From Pseudaminobacter soli (ex Li et al. 2025) (GTDB taxonomy: Bacteria; Pseudomonadota; Alphaproteobacteria; Rhizobiales; Rhizobiaceae): 64,000 nt of DNA. Numbering within the stretch: the first letter of the stretch is position 1; every line of letters starts with the position of its first letter. The stretch is from positions 124,001 to 188,000 of the forward strand of contig NZ_JARXVF010000005.1 of the NCBI RefSeq assembly GCF_029892515.1. Reading direction: 5' to 3'. Shown piece by piece: positions 41,427 through 49,661 of this stretch. The notes beneath the pieces are model-generated. The model made no database searches. It saw only the letters and a program-made list of their open reading frames with translations, and was not told the DNA's origin. The position numbers and the translations under genes were made by a program.

Positions 41427-41455
41427 ATTTGGGTGGCGCCCCGCGAGGTTTCAAG
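41427..41455 (-). promoter_or_regulatory. Candidate RpoH (sigma-32) promoter of hsp20
   Basis: On the minus strand CTTGAAA (41449-41455) is followed after 13 bases by CACCCAAAT (41427-41435), close to the sigma-32 pattern CTTGAAA-N13-CCCCATNT. It would start a leader of about 100 bases, exactly spanning the candidate ROSE element. Confidence 0.55.
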
Positions 41456-41671
41456 GGCTTGTCTTCACTGCAAAAGCGGCACCGCAAATTGCCAGCTTCG
41501 CACCCTGGCGAGCAACCCGACGCCTCGATGAACGCGGCATGAACCGCGTCTTCGGGCTGCGTTCAGGCCGCTCGCACTAGTTTGTTTTCGACATCGCGAT
41601 TGCGGCTCTGAAGGGCCCCGGTCAAGAGGTCCGAACCCGGGTGTCACGTCCCTTCCTCCCGGATCGACTAA

Positions 41672-41712
41672 GGCCGGAAGTAGGTCTGCTGCTTCCGGCC
41701 TCTATTTCTTTC
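41672..41712 (+). terminator. Terminator-like hairpin in a gene-free interval
   Basis: Perfect nine-base arms GGCCGGAAG (41672-41680) and CTTCCGGCC (41692-41700) followed by the pyrimidine-rich TCTATTTCTTTC. No rightward gene ends before it: the interval 41456-41806 has no convincing open frame. It could end a small RNA or an unseen antisense transcript to the hsp20 leader. Confidence 0.4.
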
Positions 41713-41806
41713 TGCGCGACGGTTGGAATTTCTTTGCTTTTCGCTGCTACAGCTTTAGGTCGTAGATAGCATCAGTGGCGTCCCCTCCCTCCACGCAGCC
41801 GAAGCG

Positions 41807-42766
41807 ATGACGGATCTGTTTTACGACATCCCCGGAAATCCCAGGCCGGAAGGCGGCGTTTGCGGCTTCCTCACGGCACGTGACGGCAAGAAGTTTCGCT
41901 ATGCGCATTTTCCCGCAACGGCGCGGCCGCTGAACGGCACGGTGGTGCTGCTGGCCGGCCGCAACGAAGCAATCGAGAAATATTTCGAGACCATCCGAGA
42001 CCTTGCCGCGCGTGGCTTCGGCGTCGCCACCTTCGACTGGCGTGGCCAGGGCGCTTCCGACCGCCTGTTGCGCGACGGGGCGCGCGGCTATGTGCAGAGT
42101 TTTGACGACTACGAGCATGATCTCGAGCAGTTCTTTGCCGAGGTCGTGCTGCCTGACTGCCGAGGCCCCTATTATCTGCTTGCGCATTCGACCGGGGCGC
42201 TGGTTGCGCTGCTTGCCGCGCCGTCGCTGGTGAACCGCATCCGCCGCATGGTCCTGATGGCGCCGTTCCTGGCGCTCTCCAAGTCACCTTTATCGATGCA
42301 GGCTCTGGGGCGCCTTGCCTCCGTCTGTTGCGGGGCCGGGCTCGGTCGGCTCTATGCGCCCGGTGGGCGCGACACGCGCAAGGCGGAGCCTTTTGACCAG
42401 AATAAGCTGACCAGCGACCAGAGGCGCTACGAGCGCAACAGTCTTCTCTACGAGACCCACCCGCAACTGGCCATCAGCGCCCCGACATTCGCCTGGATCC
42501 GCGCCGCCAGCGAGGCCATCGCCCGCGTGCAGGAGCCCGATTTCATGGCGCGACTGCAGATCCCGATGCTGCTGATCGCCGCCGGTGCCGATTCAGTGGT
42601 TTCAAGCTATGCCATCGAGGCCTATGCCGCGCGGCTGCGCGTCGGCTCCATGCTGACCATACGCGGCGCGCGCCACGAACTGCTGCAGGAAGCCGACCTC
42701 TACCGCGAGCAGTTGCTCGCGGCCTTCGATGCCTTCGTGCCGGGCAGCGACGCGCCGGTGATGTGA
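41807..42766 (+). CDS. Alpha/beta hydrolase, lysophospholipase (PldB) family
   Basis: 319-residue serine hydrolase of the monoacylglycerol lipase/lysophospholipase type. The nucleophile elbow reads LAHSTGAL (Ser about 126, with Ala at the first Gly position as often seen in PldB). The oxyanion region is in VVLLAGRNEAIEKY, ATFDWRGQGASDR is the typical post-strand block, acid Asp is in AAGADSVVSS, and His in GARHELLQEADLYRE. No signal peptide, so probably cytoplasmic or membrane-associated and acting on lysophospholipids (family inference). Single gene, start ATG 41807. Confidence 0.88.
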   Translation: MTDLFYDIPGNPRPEGGVCGFLTARDGKKFRYAHFPATARPLNGTVVLLAGRNEAIEKYFETIRDLAARGFGVATFDWRGQGASDRLLRDGARGYVQSFDDYEHDLEQFFAEVVLPDCRGPYYLLAHSTGALVALLAAPSLVNRIRRMVLMAPFLALSKSPLSMQALGRLASVCCGAGLGRLYAPGGRDTRKAEPFDQNKLTSDQRRYERNSLLYETHPQLAISAPTFAWIRAASEAIARVQEPDFMARLQIPMLLIAAGADSVVSSYAIEAYAARLRVGSMLTIRGARHELLQEADLYREQLLAAFDAFVPGSDAPVM

Positions 42767-42803
42767 GGCAGTTCGTCCGCGCGCCTAGTTGGCGTCCGTT
42801 CGA

Positions 42804-43604
42804 TTAGCCGCGCAAATACTCCATCGCCGCGGCATGCAGTTCCGGCGTGGCGGCAGCAAGGATGTCGCCGCCCTTCTCGGCCGGCTCACCGTTGAAGGTG
42901 GTGACCACACCGCCCGCCTTCTCGATGATCGGGATCAGCGCCACGATGTCATAGGGCTGCAGGCCCGGATCGGTAACGATGTCAGCATGGCCGGCGGCCA
43001 CCATCGCAAAAGCGTAGCAATCGGTGCCGTAACGAGCGAGACGCACCTGCTTTTCCAGCCGGTCGTAGAGCCCACGCTTCTCGCCCTTGAACAGCGCCGG
43101 CGTGGTGGTGAAGAGCGTGGCATCGGCAAGCGAGGTCGTCTTGCGCGTCGCAAGCTTGCGGCTGCCGCCTGGGCCCTCATAGTAGGAGCCGCTGGCATCG
43201 GCATAGAACAGCTCGCCCGTGAAGGGTTGCGACATCATGCCGGCGACCGCATCGCCGTCTACCGTGAGCCCCACCAGCGTGCCCCACACAGGCAGGCCGG
43301 AAATATAGGCGCGGGTGCCGTCGATCGGATCGATCACCCAGACATGGCTGCTCGACACATTCTCGTTGCCGTGCTCTTCGCCAAGGATGCCGTGCGTCGG
43401 ATATTCTGTGTTGATCAATGCGCGGATGGCGCGCTCGGCCTCGCGGTCGGCCTCCGTCACCGGATCGAAGCCGCCCGCCTCCTTGTTGGAGACCGTGTTC
43501 TGCTGACGAAATCGCGGCAAGGTCTCCGCCGCCGCAGCTTCGGCGATCCGCCGCATGAAATCCACCGTGACTGGCAATCGCCCCTCCTGATCCTGCGCGA
43601 GCAT
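42804..43604 (-). CDS. hisN: Inositol-monophosphatase-family phosphatase, probable histidinol-phosphatase
   Basis: 266 residues from the ATG at 43604, which has CAGGAAACG upstream. Metal-binding motifs of the IMPase superfamily are complete: GEEHG (motif 1), WVIDPIDGTRAYI (motif 2) and the C-terminal ADIVTDPGLQPYDIVALIPIIEKAGG. Residues such as ARYGTDCYAFAMVAAGHAD match the HisN-type subgroup that dephosphorylates histidinol phosphate in actinobacteria and rhizobia. It is not among his genes here, so inositol or nucleotide phosphate activity cannot be excluded. It is divergent from the candidate small RNA at 43697. Confidence 0.85.
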   Translation of the reverse strand: MLAQDQEGRLPVTVDFMRRIAEAAAAETLPRFRQQNTVSNKEAGGFDPVTEADREAERAIRALINTEYPTHGILGEEHGNENVSSSHVWVIDPIDGTRAYISGLPVWGTLVGLTVDGDAVAGMMSQPFTGELFYADASGSYYEGPGGSRKLATRKTTSLADATLFTTTPALFKGEKRGLYDRLEKQVRLARYGTDCYAFAMVAAGHADIVTDPGLQPYDIVALIPIIEKAGGVVTTFNGEPAEKGGDILAAATPELHAAAMEYLRG

Positions 43605-43663
43605 CGTTTCCTGTCCACACACGCTTTGCCACAGTGCCGCGGCTTAAAAAAGCGTGAATGTCG

Positions 43664-43692
43664 CTTGACTTTTGTGCAGTGCACAATAACCT
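43664..43692 (+). promoter_or_regulatory. Candidate promoter with embedded palindromic operator
   Basis: TTGACT (43665-43670) and TAACCT (43687-43692) are spaced by 16 bases. The spacer contains TTGTGCA-G-TGCACAA (43672-43686), a perfect inverted repeat of 15 bases. A repressor bound here would block the rightward promoter of the candidate small RNA and could also affect hisN. The -10 match is weak. Confidence 0.45.
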
Positions 43693-43696
43693 TTCA

Positions 43697-43782
43697 GTCG
43701 GACAGTTTGGCTGTCCGATGCCCTCCTTGGGCGTTTCCTCCCTAGACTTCGACCGCGCTGTGCGAACGGCGCGGTTTTTTTT
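43697..43782 (+). ncRNA. Candidate trans-acting small RNA with anti-Shine-Dalgarno segments
   Basis: Roughly 85 bases with three stems and no open frame. Stem 1 TCGGACAG/CTGTCCGA (43698-43718). Stem 2 GCCC-TCCTT-GGGC (43720-43732) presents TCCTT in its loop. An unpaired TTTCCTCCC (43734-43742) follows. Stem 3 ACCGCGC/GCGCGGT (43752-43775) continues into eight Ts, an ideal terminator although no rightward protein gene ends here. CU-rich anti-ribosome-site loops are typical of alphaproteobacterial trans-acting sRNAs (alpha-r14 and 'cuckoo' types), but the exact family is not identified. Confidence 0.6.
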
Positions 43783-43783
43783 C
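43752..43783 (+). terminator. Rho-independent terminator of the candidate small RNA
   Basis: ACCGCGC (43752-43758) pairs with GCGCGGT (43769-43775), and the T-run extends to 43782. The two flanking protein genes are both on the minus strand, so it must serve a rightward non-coding transcript. Confidence 0.8.
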
Positions 43784-43827
43784 CAAGATGTCCTGGCTCC
43801 AATTGGCCGGCTGGGCGTTCGCACCCG

Positions 43828-44718
43828 TTATTCGGCGGCGAGCGGCAGGTCGCGGATGTCGTCGTCGGGAATGGACATCAGGTCGGCGCAGAAGCGGCTG
43901 AGATCGTCGGCCAGCGCATCGAAGCCCGCCGAGCGCTGGAAAGTCCGCTCGTTCATGTAGAGGCCACGGTTGATCTCGATCTGCAGCGCATGGAGATTGC
44001 GCGGCGGGCGGCCGTAGTGCTCGGTGATGAAACCGCCGGCATATGGCTTGTTATGGGCGACCGTGTAGCCCATCGAGACCAGCAGGCCGATGGCCGCCTC
44101 GGTGAGCGCGCGCGACGCGGACGTGCCGAACCGGTCGCCGACGATGAAATCCGGGCGGATGCCGTTTTCGCCGCTACGCACGCTGGCGGGCATGGAGTGG
44201 CAGTCGATCAGCACCCCAAAGCCGAAACGCGCATGGGTGCGCGTGAGCAACCGCTTCAGCGTGTCGTGATAGGGCTTGTAGATCGCTTCGATGCGGCTGA
44301 TCGCCTCCGCCAGCGGCAGCCGGCCGGCATAGATGTCGAGCCCATCGCCCACCAGCCGCGGCACCGTGCCGAGCCCGCCGGCGACCCGCGCCGAGCGGAT
44401 ATTGGCAAAGGGCGGCACCGGCTCGATGAACATGCGTGGATCGAGCTCCCACGGTTCGCGATTGACGTCGAGATAGGCGCGCGGAAAATTCGCCGCCAGC
44501 AATGGCGCGCCGAGCACCACCACACCGCCGAACAGCTCGTCGACATAGCAATCTTCCGAACGGCGGATGGCGTCGCGATCGAGCCGCGCCATGGCCAGGA
44601 AGCGCTCGGGATAGTGCCGGCCGCTGTGCGGCGAGTTGAAGACGAAGGGCACCCGCTGTTCCGCGCTCGCCCGAACTTCGAAGGGCGCCACCACGGAAAA
44701 GTCGTCATTGGCCGTCAT
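43828..44718 (-). CDS. N-formylglutamate amidohydrolase family protein
   Basis: 296 residues from the ATG at 44718. The family hydrolyses N-formylglutamate to glutamate and formate, the last step of one histidine-degradation branch. Motifs include VFNSPHSGRHYPE near the N-terminus, DRDAIRRSEDCYVDEL, NFPRAYLDVNREPWELD, the metal-type GFGVLIDCHSMPA and GFITEHYGRPPRNLHALQIEINRGLYM. It is not in a hut operon, and is divergent from cpdR, an arrangement known from rhizobia. Its substrate in that context has not been proven. Confidence 0.9.
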   Translation of the reverse strand: MTANDDFSVVAPFEVRASAEQRVPFVFNSPHSGRHYPERFLAMARLDRDAIRRSEDCYVDELFGGVVVLGAPLLAANFPRAYLDVNREPWELDPRMFIEPVPPFANIRSARVAGGLGTVPRLVGDGLDIYAGRLPLAEAISRIEAIYKPYHDTLKRLLTRTHARFGFGVLIDCHSMPASVRSGENGIRPDFIVGDRFGTSASRALTEAAIGLLVSMGYTVAHNKPYAGGFITEHYGRPPRNLHALQIEINRGLYMNERTFQRSAGFDALADDLSRFCADLMSIPDDDIRDLPLAAE

Positions 44719-44874
44719 GGCGCATATCCAGGCTGGCAAGCACGCTGTCTCATGTCACGAAAGTGCCATCAGGCGGGCGGCGAGTCCAGCAATTCGCAAG
44801 ATGGCGGCGAGGTTCCGCCGGATGACGCTGCGGGCGGCATTCACTTGATGTTTACCCTCCGCGCTTCATATACG

Positions 44875-44883
44875 GGATGGTTA
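44875..44883. promoter_or_regulatory. Possible CtrA half-site upstream of cpdR
   Basis: ATGGTTAA lies about 50 bases before the cpdR start and is the reverse complement of TTAACCAT, a known CtrA half-site form. A single short match can occur by chance. Confidence 0.3.
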
Positions 44884-44932
44884 ACGGGGCTCCAGCGCAG
44901 CGGGTCCCGCGGAGAGATTCGGACAGGATACG

Positions 44933-45295
44933 ATGACACGCATTCTTCTGGCGGAAGACGACGACGACATGCGTCGATTTCTGGTGAAGGCGCTAGAACG
45001 CGCCGGCTATGACGTAAGCGATTTCGACAACGGCGCCAGCGCCTATGAACGGCTGCGCGAAGAGCCCTTCTCGCTGCTGCTGACCGACATCGTCATGCCG
45101 GAGATGGACGGCATCGAGCTCGCCCGCCGCGCCACCGAAATCGACCCCGATCTCAAGGTGATGTTCATTACAGGATTCGCCGCCGTGGCCCTCAATCCCG
45201 ATTCGAAAGCACCGCGCGACGCCAAGGTGCTGTCGAAACCCTTCCATCTGCGCGACCTCGTCACCGAGGTCGAAAAAATGTTGCACGCCGCCTGA
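44933..45295 (+). CDS. cpdR: Response regulator CpdR
   Basis: Single-domain receiver of 120 residues. In alphaproteobacteria unphosphorylated CpdR primes ClpXP at the cell pole for degradation of CtrA and other cell-cycle proteins; phosphate arrives through the CckA-ChpT relay. Acidic pocket residues are in LLAEDDDDMRRF, the phospho-acceptor is Asp52 in LLLTDIVMPEMDG, and the conserved Lys is in KVLSKPFHLRDL. The sequence is near-identical in pattern to rhizobial CpdR1 (FMI/TGFAAVALNPDS). Upstream of tRNA-Val. Confidence 0.94.
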   Translation: MTRILLAEDDDDMRRFLVKALERAGYDVSDFDNGASAYERLREEPFSLLLTDIVMPEMDGIELARRATEIDPDLKVMFITGFAAVALNPDSKAPRDAKVLSKPFHLRDLVTEVEKMLHAA

Positions 45296-45401
45296 GGCGG
45301 ATTTCCGGGCTTTGGGAAAGGTTGGTCAAAAATCTGCAACTTTTCCCTTTTCCCGCTATTGACGGCCCAGGCCAAAAGTGGTCTATGCCGCGACATCGGA
45401 T

Positions 45402-45476
<75 letters not shown>

Positions 45477-45651
45477 TCCACCAAAGAAAACAAGCAGTTA
45501 GCGCCAGGCGCGGCCATCGGCCGCCGGGTCTGAAGCAGGCTGGCAAGGCGCTCTTCTCAGCGCCAGCGGGTGCCACCACTGCACGGAATGCGGTGACCGG
45601 TCGACCTGCCACCGCAGGCGTTTTCCATTCGTTTTGGCGTTCGAGGCGTGG

Positions 45652-45990
45652 CTAGCGGCCTAGGCAAATTTGGCCACGTGCGCCGAAGAAGCAGATGCCG
45701 CCGGAACGCTTGGGGCCACCGCGCACGCGGTCCAAAAACCGCGAATTGACCCAGCCATCACGCGTGCGTCGAGACTGAACATGACACCAGCGGCGTGAAG
45801 AGGCACAGCGGGTGACATTTACCCTCTCCCCGGCGCGTAGACGGCCTACGACGCGATGGTGGGGACCAGGTCCCGAGCGAACATCGACGCTCCCCGTGAC
45901 GACTGCTCGGGCCGCCTCTACGGGCACCACAGGCATGACGATCGTTGTTGCTGCAAGAGCAGCCAGGATTGCCATTTGCTTCGGATTCAT
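45652..45990 (-). CDS. Secreted bacterial SH3-domain protein
   Basis: 112 residues from the ATG at 45990, which has AGGAGG in front; the frame continues upstream without a ribosome site. Signal peptide about 1-25 (MAILAALAATTIVMPVVPVEA), then one SH3b domain (ARAVVTGSVDVRSGPGPHHRVVGRLRAGERVNVTRCASSRRWCHVQ), a fold that often binds cell-wall peptides, and a short Arg/Gly-rich tail with two Cys. Small basic SH3 proteins of this type are common in rhizobia; function unknown. Confidence 0.8.
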   Translation of the reverse strand: MNPKQMAILAALAATTIVMPVVPVEAARAVVTGSVDVRSGPGPHHRVVGRLRAGERVNVTRCASSRRWCHVQSRRTRDGWVNSRFLDRVRGGPKRSGGICFFGARGQICLGR

Positions 45991-46287
45991 GACTTGCCTC
46001 CTATGGCGGGGTTCAATTCCACAAAAGCGCATACGGTCATGCTTGACCCGAAAACATAGGCCGGGACGGATTGAAAGCCAGCAGCCGTTCCATGTCAGGG
46101 AGCCAACCTCGGTTCGGCTTTTGAACCGATCTTTACGTCGGTAGGGCGAACTGGTATCTGGCGGGCACTGGCATCACTGCCTCCGGTCGCAGCCTACCCG
46201 GTCAAAACAAGGACACCGAGATAGTCATCGTACGCCGCACTTGGCGATGTACCTGCGGAGGGGGCCTTTTAGGAAAGGCGCTCACAC

Positions 46288-46755
46288 TTGTCGCAATCCA
46301 ACATCTACTCAGAACTCACTCAGCTCGGCAAAGACACGCCCATCCCCACCGGCCCGGAAACCGCTGTGCTGGAGAGGGTGCGCAACCCGCAGGCGGGCGT
46401 CCGCTATTGCGTGCGCTTCACGGCGCCCGAATTCACCTCGCTCTGCCCGATGACGGGCCAGCCCGATTTCGCGCACATGGTCATCGACTATGTTCCCGGC
46501 GAGTGGCTGGTCGAAAGCAAGTCGCTAAAGCTGTTCCTGACGTCCTTCCGCAACCACGGAGCCTTCCACGAGGATTGCACCGTGTCGATCGCGACGCGGC
46601 TCATTGAACGCCTGGAGCCCGAATGGCTCAGGATCGGCGGCTACTGGTATCCGCGCGGCGGCATTCCGATCGACGTCTTTTATCAGACCGGGGCGGCCCC
46701 GGCCGACGTCTGGATCCCCGAGCAGGGCGTCCCACCCTACCGCGGGCGGGGGTGA
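46288..46755 (+). CDS. queF: NADPH-dependent 7-cyano-7-deazaguanine (preQ0) reductase
   Basis: Reduces preQ0 to preQ1 in queuosine synthesis. The 155-residue single-domain (type I) form. Catalytic Cys53 lies in [12 protein letters not shown], which also contains Asp60, and the QueF signature [21 protein letters not shown] binds NADPH. The start is TTG at 46288 preceded by AGGAAAGG. No preQ1 riboswitch was recognised upstream, and other que genes are not adjacent. Confidence 0.95.
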   Translation: MSQSNIYSELTQLGKDTPIPTGPETAVLERVRNPQAGVRYCVRFTAPEFTSLCPMTGQPDFAHMVIDYVPGEWLVESKSLKLFLTSFRNHGAFHEDCTVSIATRLIERLEPEWLRIGGYWYPRGGIPIDVFYQTGAAPADVWIPEQGVPPYRGRG

Positions 46756-46769
46756 GGCAAATCCAGGAG

Positions 46770-46806
46770 CGCAAATGAAAACGGAGCGACCATCGCCGCT
46801 CCGTTC
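46770..46806 (-). terminator. Terminator of the hydroxyproline operon
   Basis: ACGGAGCG (46781-46788) pairs with CGCTCCGT (46797-46804). Read leftward the stem is followed by TTTTCATTTGC. It lies 30 bases beyond the stop of the leftward dehydratase gene at 46837 and may also stop queF transcription. Confidence 0.6.
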
Positions 46807-46836
46807 AATGCAGTGCTTCTGTCGTTCCTTGACGGC

Positions 46837-47865
46837 TTAGCGCGCGCCCCAGGTGTCGGTCAGCCGGTAGCCCTCGGGCCACGGATCCGATGGGTCGAGC
46901 ATGTGCTGATGCGTGCCGGTGATCCAGGCGCGACCTGAAATCTCCGGCAGGATCGCGGGACGGCCACCGACCTCGGTGGTGCCGGCGATGCGGCCCGTGA
47001 AGGTCGAGCCGATCACCGAAACGGCGGTCAAACTATCCTCCAGTCCCATCTGGCCGCGTGCGTGCAACACCGCCATCCGTGCCGACAGCGCCGTGCCGGT
47101 GGGCGAGCGGTCGACCTTGCCGGGCTGGATAGCAACGGCCGCGCCGGCGCGCAGGCCTTCCGCCGTGCGCTCGACGGGACCGGCAAAGAGGCAGAACGAG
47201 AAATGCTTCCAGTCGGGGTTTTCGGGATGATGGAAGCCAAGTGCTGCATTGGCAGCATTGGTGATCTTCACGCCAAGCTTGGCAATGTCATGCGCCTCAT
47301 CGGCCTTGAGGTTGAAACCCAGCGCCGCGGCATCGACGATGACGAAGCTGTCGCCACCATAGGCGGTGTCGACAGTCAGGGTGCCAAGCCCCTCGACCTC
47401 GAGCTTGGCGTCTAGCCGCTCGGCGAAGCTCGGCAGGTTGCGCACGAAGATGCGCTCGGCCTTGCCGTTCCGGCATTCGGCCCGAACGCGGACGAGACCG
47501 CCCGGGGCTTCGAGGGTGATTTCCGTGACCGGCTCCTGCATCGGCAGGATGCCGCTGTCCAGCAGCACCGTGGACACGCAGATCGAGTTCGATCCCGACA
47601 TGGGCGGAGTGTCCTCCGGTTCCATGATGATGAAGGCCGCATCGGCTTCCGGGTGCTTCGGCGGCACCAGGAGATTGACATGGCGGAACACGCCGCCGCG
47701 CGGCTCGTTCAGCACGAAGTTGCGCAGGGTGTTGTCGCGGGCGATCCAGCGGCTCTGTTCCCAGATCGTATCGCCGGGCGGGGGCGTGACCCCACCAACG
47801 ATCACATCGCCCACCTCGCCTTCGGCGTGGGCGGAGATCACATGAATGGTTTTAGTGCTGCGCAT
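46837..47865 (-). CDS. Proline-racemase-family enzyme, probable trans-3-hydroxy-L-proline dehydratase
   Basis: 342 residues. In proline racemases and 4-hydroxyproline epimerases two Cys act as acid and base. Here the first position is Ser90 (PPMSGSNS) and the second Thr256 ([15 protein letters not shown]). Replacement of the second Cys by Thr is the mark of trans-3-hydroxy-L-proline dehydratases, which give 1-pyrroline-2-carboxylate. Ser at the first position also occurs in the superfamily but makes the activity less certain. It is the last gene of the leftward hydroxyproline operon, 105 bases after the aconitase X gene, and the gap contains a palindromic repeat. A reductase for its product is encoded at 56810. 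Confidence 0.86.
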   Translation of the reverse strand: MRSTKTIHVISAHAEGEVGDVIVGGVTPPPGDTIWEQSRWIARDNTLRNFVLNEPRGGVFRHVNLLVPPKHPEADAAFIIMEPEDTPPMSGSNSICVSTVLLDSGILPMQEPVTEITLEAPGGLVRVRAECRNGKAERIFVRNLPSFAERLDAKLEVEGLGTLTVDTAYGGDSFVIVDAAALGFNLKADEAHDIAKLGVKITNAANAALGFHHPENPDWKHFSFCLFAGPVERTAEGLRAGAAVAIQPGKVDRSPTGTALSARMAVLHARGQMGLEDSLTAVSVIGSTFTGRIAGTTEVGGRPAILPEISGRAWITGTHQHMLDPSDPWPEGYRLTDTWGAR

Positions 47866-47876
47866 GGTTCCTCCTT

Positions 47877-47975
47877 AGAGCATGATCCCATCAGACTTTT
47901 CAGATAAGATCATGCGGCAAAACAATAACTTAGAGCGGGGGTGGCGGCCCGAAGAGAGGTTATCTCACTCTAAGC
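47877..47975. repeat. Rhizobial palindromic intergenic element, copy 2
   Basis: GCATGATC (47880-47887) and GATCATGC (47908-47915) form the outer arms; the tail GGCAAAACAATAACTTAGAG leads to a second, imperfect hairpin ending in GGTTATCTCACTCTAAG. The right half matches the sequence at 57850-57900 closely. It sits between two genes of one operon and abuts the stop codon of the aconitase X gene. Confidence 0.7.
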
Positions 47976-49661
47976 AAGCCAGTCCGGCAGGCGCTCGGGC
48001 ACATACCCGGTGAGCGCAGCGGTCACGCAATCAGCCAGGTTGCCGAAGCGCACCGCGCGACCAGAAAGACCGGGACCGTAGTGGGCGTATTTGCCGGAAT
48101 TCGTCATCAGCGCGCGGGTCCGCGTCGGGAACAGCGGCTCGGAAATCGAACACCAGCACAGATCGGGCAGCACCTGCACACCGCTCTCCTGCAGCCGCGC
48201 CAAAGTGCCATCGCTACGCGCTTCGGCGATCACCTGGTTTCCGGCGGTGACGATGACCGACACGTCGGGGCTGCGCTTGCGGCCGCCCAGCGCCTCGGCC
48301 AGCATCCGGCATTCGTCGAGCGACGCATGCGGGCTGCCGATGGCGACGAGTTCCACCTGCTCCGGTCCGGCATTGAGGACCTTCCATGCCGCTGCCATAT
48401 CGGCGTGGGTGATGACGACGGTGTCGGCACCTTCGGCCGCGGCGCCGTCGGCTTCGGGCGTCACGCCTTCGACATGCAGCATTGGCGCGGCTGAAGTGGT
48501 GCCGAATGCCGCGCAGAGCGCCTTGAGATCATCGCGCGAAGGCCGAGCCGACGCGAGGCCGCGCAGGAGCGGAATGCGGTCGGGTGCCGCGCGGCCGGCG
48601 AGATAGCCGATCAGCGGCCAGAAGGCATCATCCACGGCCTCGGGCAGTTCCACGTCGATGACGCGCCGGGCCTTGCGATGGATGTCGAGATAGACACCCG
48701 ACAGGGGCGCACGCCCCGTCAGCGCGATGCAGAGATCGAGGAAATCGGGATGCTTCGCCGTCCGCGCCCCGAGCACGGTGTTGGCAAAGATCACGGCGTT
48801 GGATTCCGCCCAGGCGATCTGCTCGCCGGCGCGAGGCGCGCTGTCGAGCAGATAGGGTGAACAGGTGAATGTCGGCCGGCACCCCATGCGGACATAGGCG
48901 TCGGCGAGACGCGCCGCCGGGTCGCCGAACGAGTCGGGCACGCCCTGCGCCTGCCAGTTCGCACGATCGACCGAAATGGCATTCATGGTGGTCGGCACGC
49001 GGACGCGCGCGCCCATCTCGGCCATCTTTTCGGCAAAGGTCAGGTTCGCGGGGCTGGCATAGATGCAGCCGTCGATATGAGCCTGGGTCACGTCCACGAG
49101 ACCCAGCGCCCCCTGCTGCGCGGCCATGGCGCAGATGATGCGCATGGCCTGCTGCACGGCCACTCCATCGTGACCTTCGAGCATGGCGCGATCGGCCTCG
49201 GTCAGCTCAAGTGCGGAGGTCGCCGGCGGGCTGACGGGCAGCGTCAGGCCATCGGCCTCGATCGCCGTATCAGTGATCCGCGCCGACTTCGCACGCGACA
49301 ATGCAGCGAAGGCCTCGGGAGCGAGGCGCAGAACGGGCAGCGGCTTGCCGAACAGCTCGGATGCAATCAGCGCGCCGAGGGTCAGCACGTCCTCGGCTTC
49401 CAAAAACACCAGCGCTGCCGGCGCGCGGCCGGTCAGCACCAAGTCCAGGAGCACGCCGGAACCGGTGCAGGAGCCACGGCTCGACGGCATCATCAGGATG
49501 CTGCCGGTGAGGCAGGTTCCATGCAGCGGGTGATGCACATCGATCACGCTGCCGGTGGCGGGATTGACCCCGCCCCAGAAGCTCAATGCCTCCGCCGATA
49601 CGATGACGGGGCCCTCGGCCGTGCCCCCAAGGATACTGCGAGCAGGCACTGCGTGGCTCAT
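47970..49661 (-). CDS. Aconitase X, fused small and large domains (predicted cis-3-hydroxy-L-proline dehydratase)
   Basis: 563-residue AcnX-type hydro-lyase. The N-terminal swivel domain (DUF126, about 10-125) has [22 protein letters not shown] and [23 protein letters not shown]. The catalytic domain (DUF521, about 150-560) has [43 protein letters not shown] and [12 protein letters not shown], whose Cys residues are candidate iron-sulfur ligands. Fused AcnX proteins dehydrate cis-3-hydroxy-L-proline to 1-pyrroline-2-carboxylate in other bacteria. Its ATG overlaps the stop of the epimerase gene by four bases (ATGA), so the two are translationally coupled. Function is assigned from family and context. 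Confidence 0.9.
   Translation of the reverse strand: MSHAVPARSILGGTAEGPVIVSAEALSFWGGVNPATGSVIDVHHPLHGTCLTGSILMMPSSRGSCTGSGVLLDLVLTGRAPAALVFLEAEDVLTLGALIASELFGKPLPVLRLAPEAFAALSRAKSARITDTAIEADGLTLPVSPPATSALELTEADRAMLEGHDGVAVQQAMRIICAMAAQQGALGLVDVTQAHIDGCIYASPANLTFAEKMAEMGARVRVPTTMNAISVDRANWQAQGVPDSFGDPAARLADAYVRMGCRPTFTCSPYLLDSAPRAGEQIAWAESNAVIFANTVLGARTAKHPDFLDLCIALTGRAPLSGVYLDIHRKARRVIDVELPEAVDDAFWPLIGYLAGRAAPDRIPLLRGLASARPSRDDLKALCAAFGTTSAAPMLHVEGVTPEADGAAAEGADTVVITHADMAAAWKVLNAGPEQVELVAIGSPHASLDECRMLAEALGGRKRSPDVSVIVTAGNQVIAEARSDGTLARLQESGVQVLPDLCWCSISEPLFPTRTRALMTNSGKYAHYGPGLSGRAVRFGNLADCVTAALTGYVPERLPDWLA

Noticed and set aside
46100-46287. preQ1 riboswitch upstream of queF
   Set aside because: No C-rich pseudoknot pattern with the conserved A-rich tail before the ribosome site could be identified.
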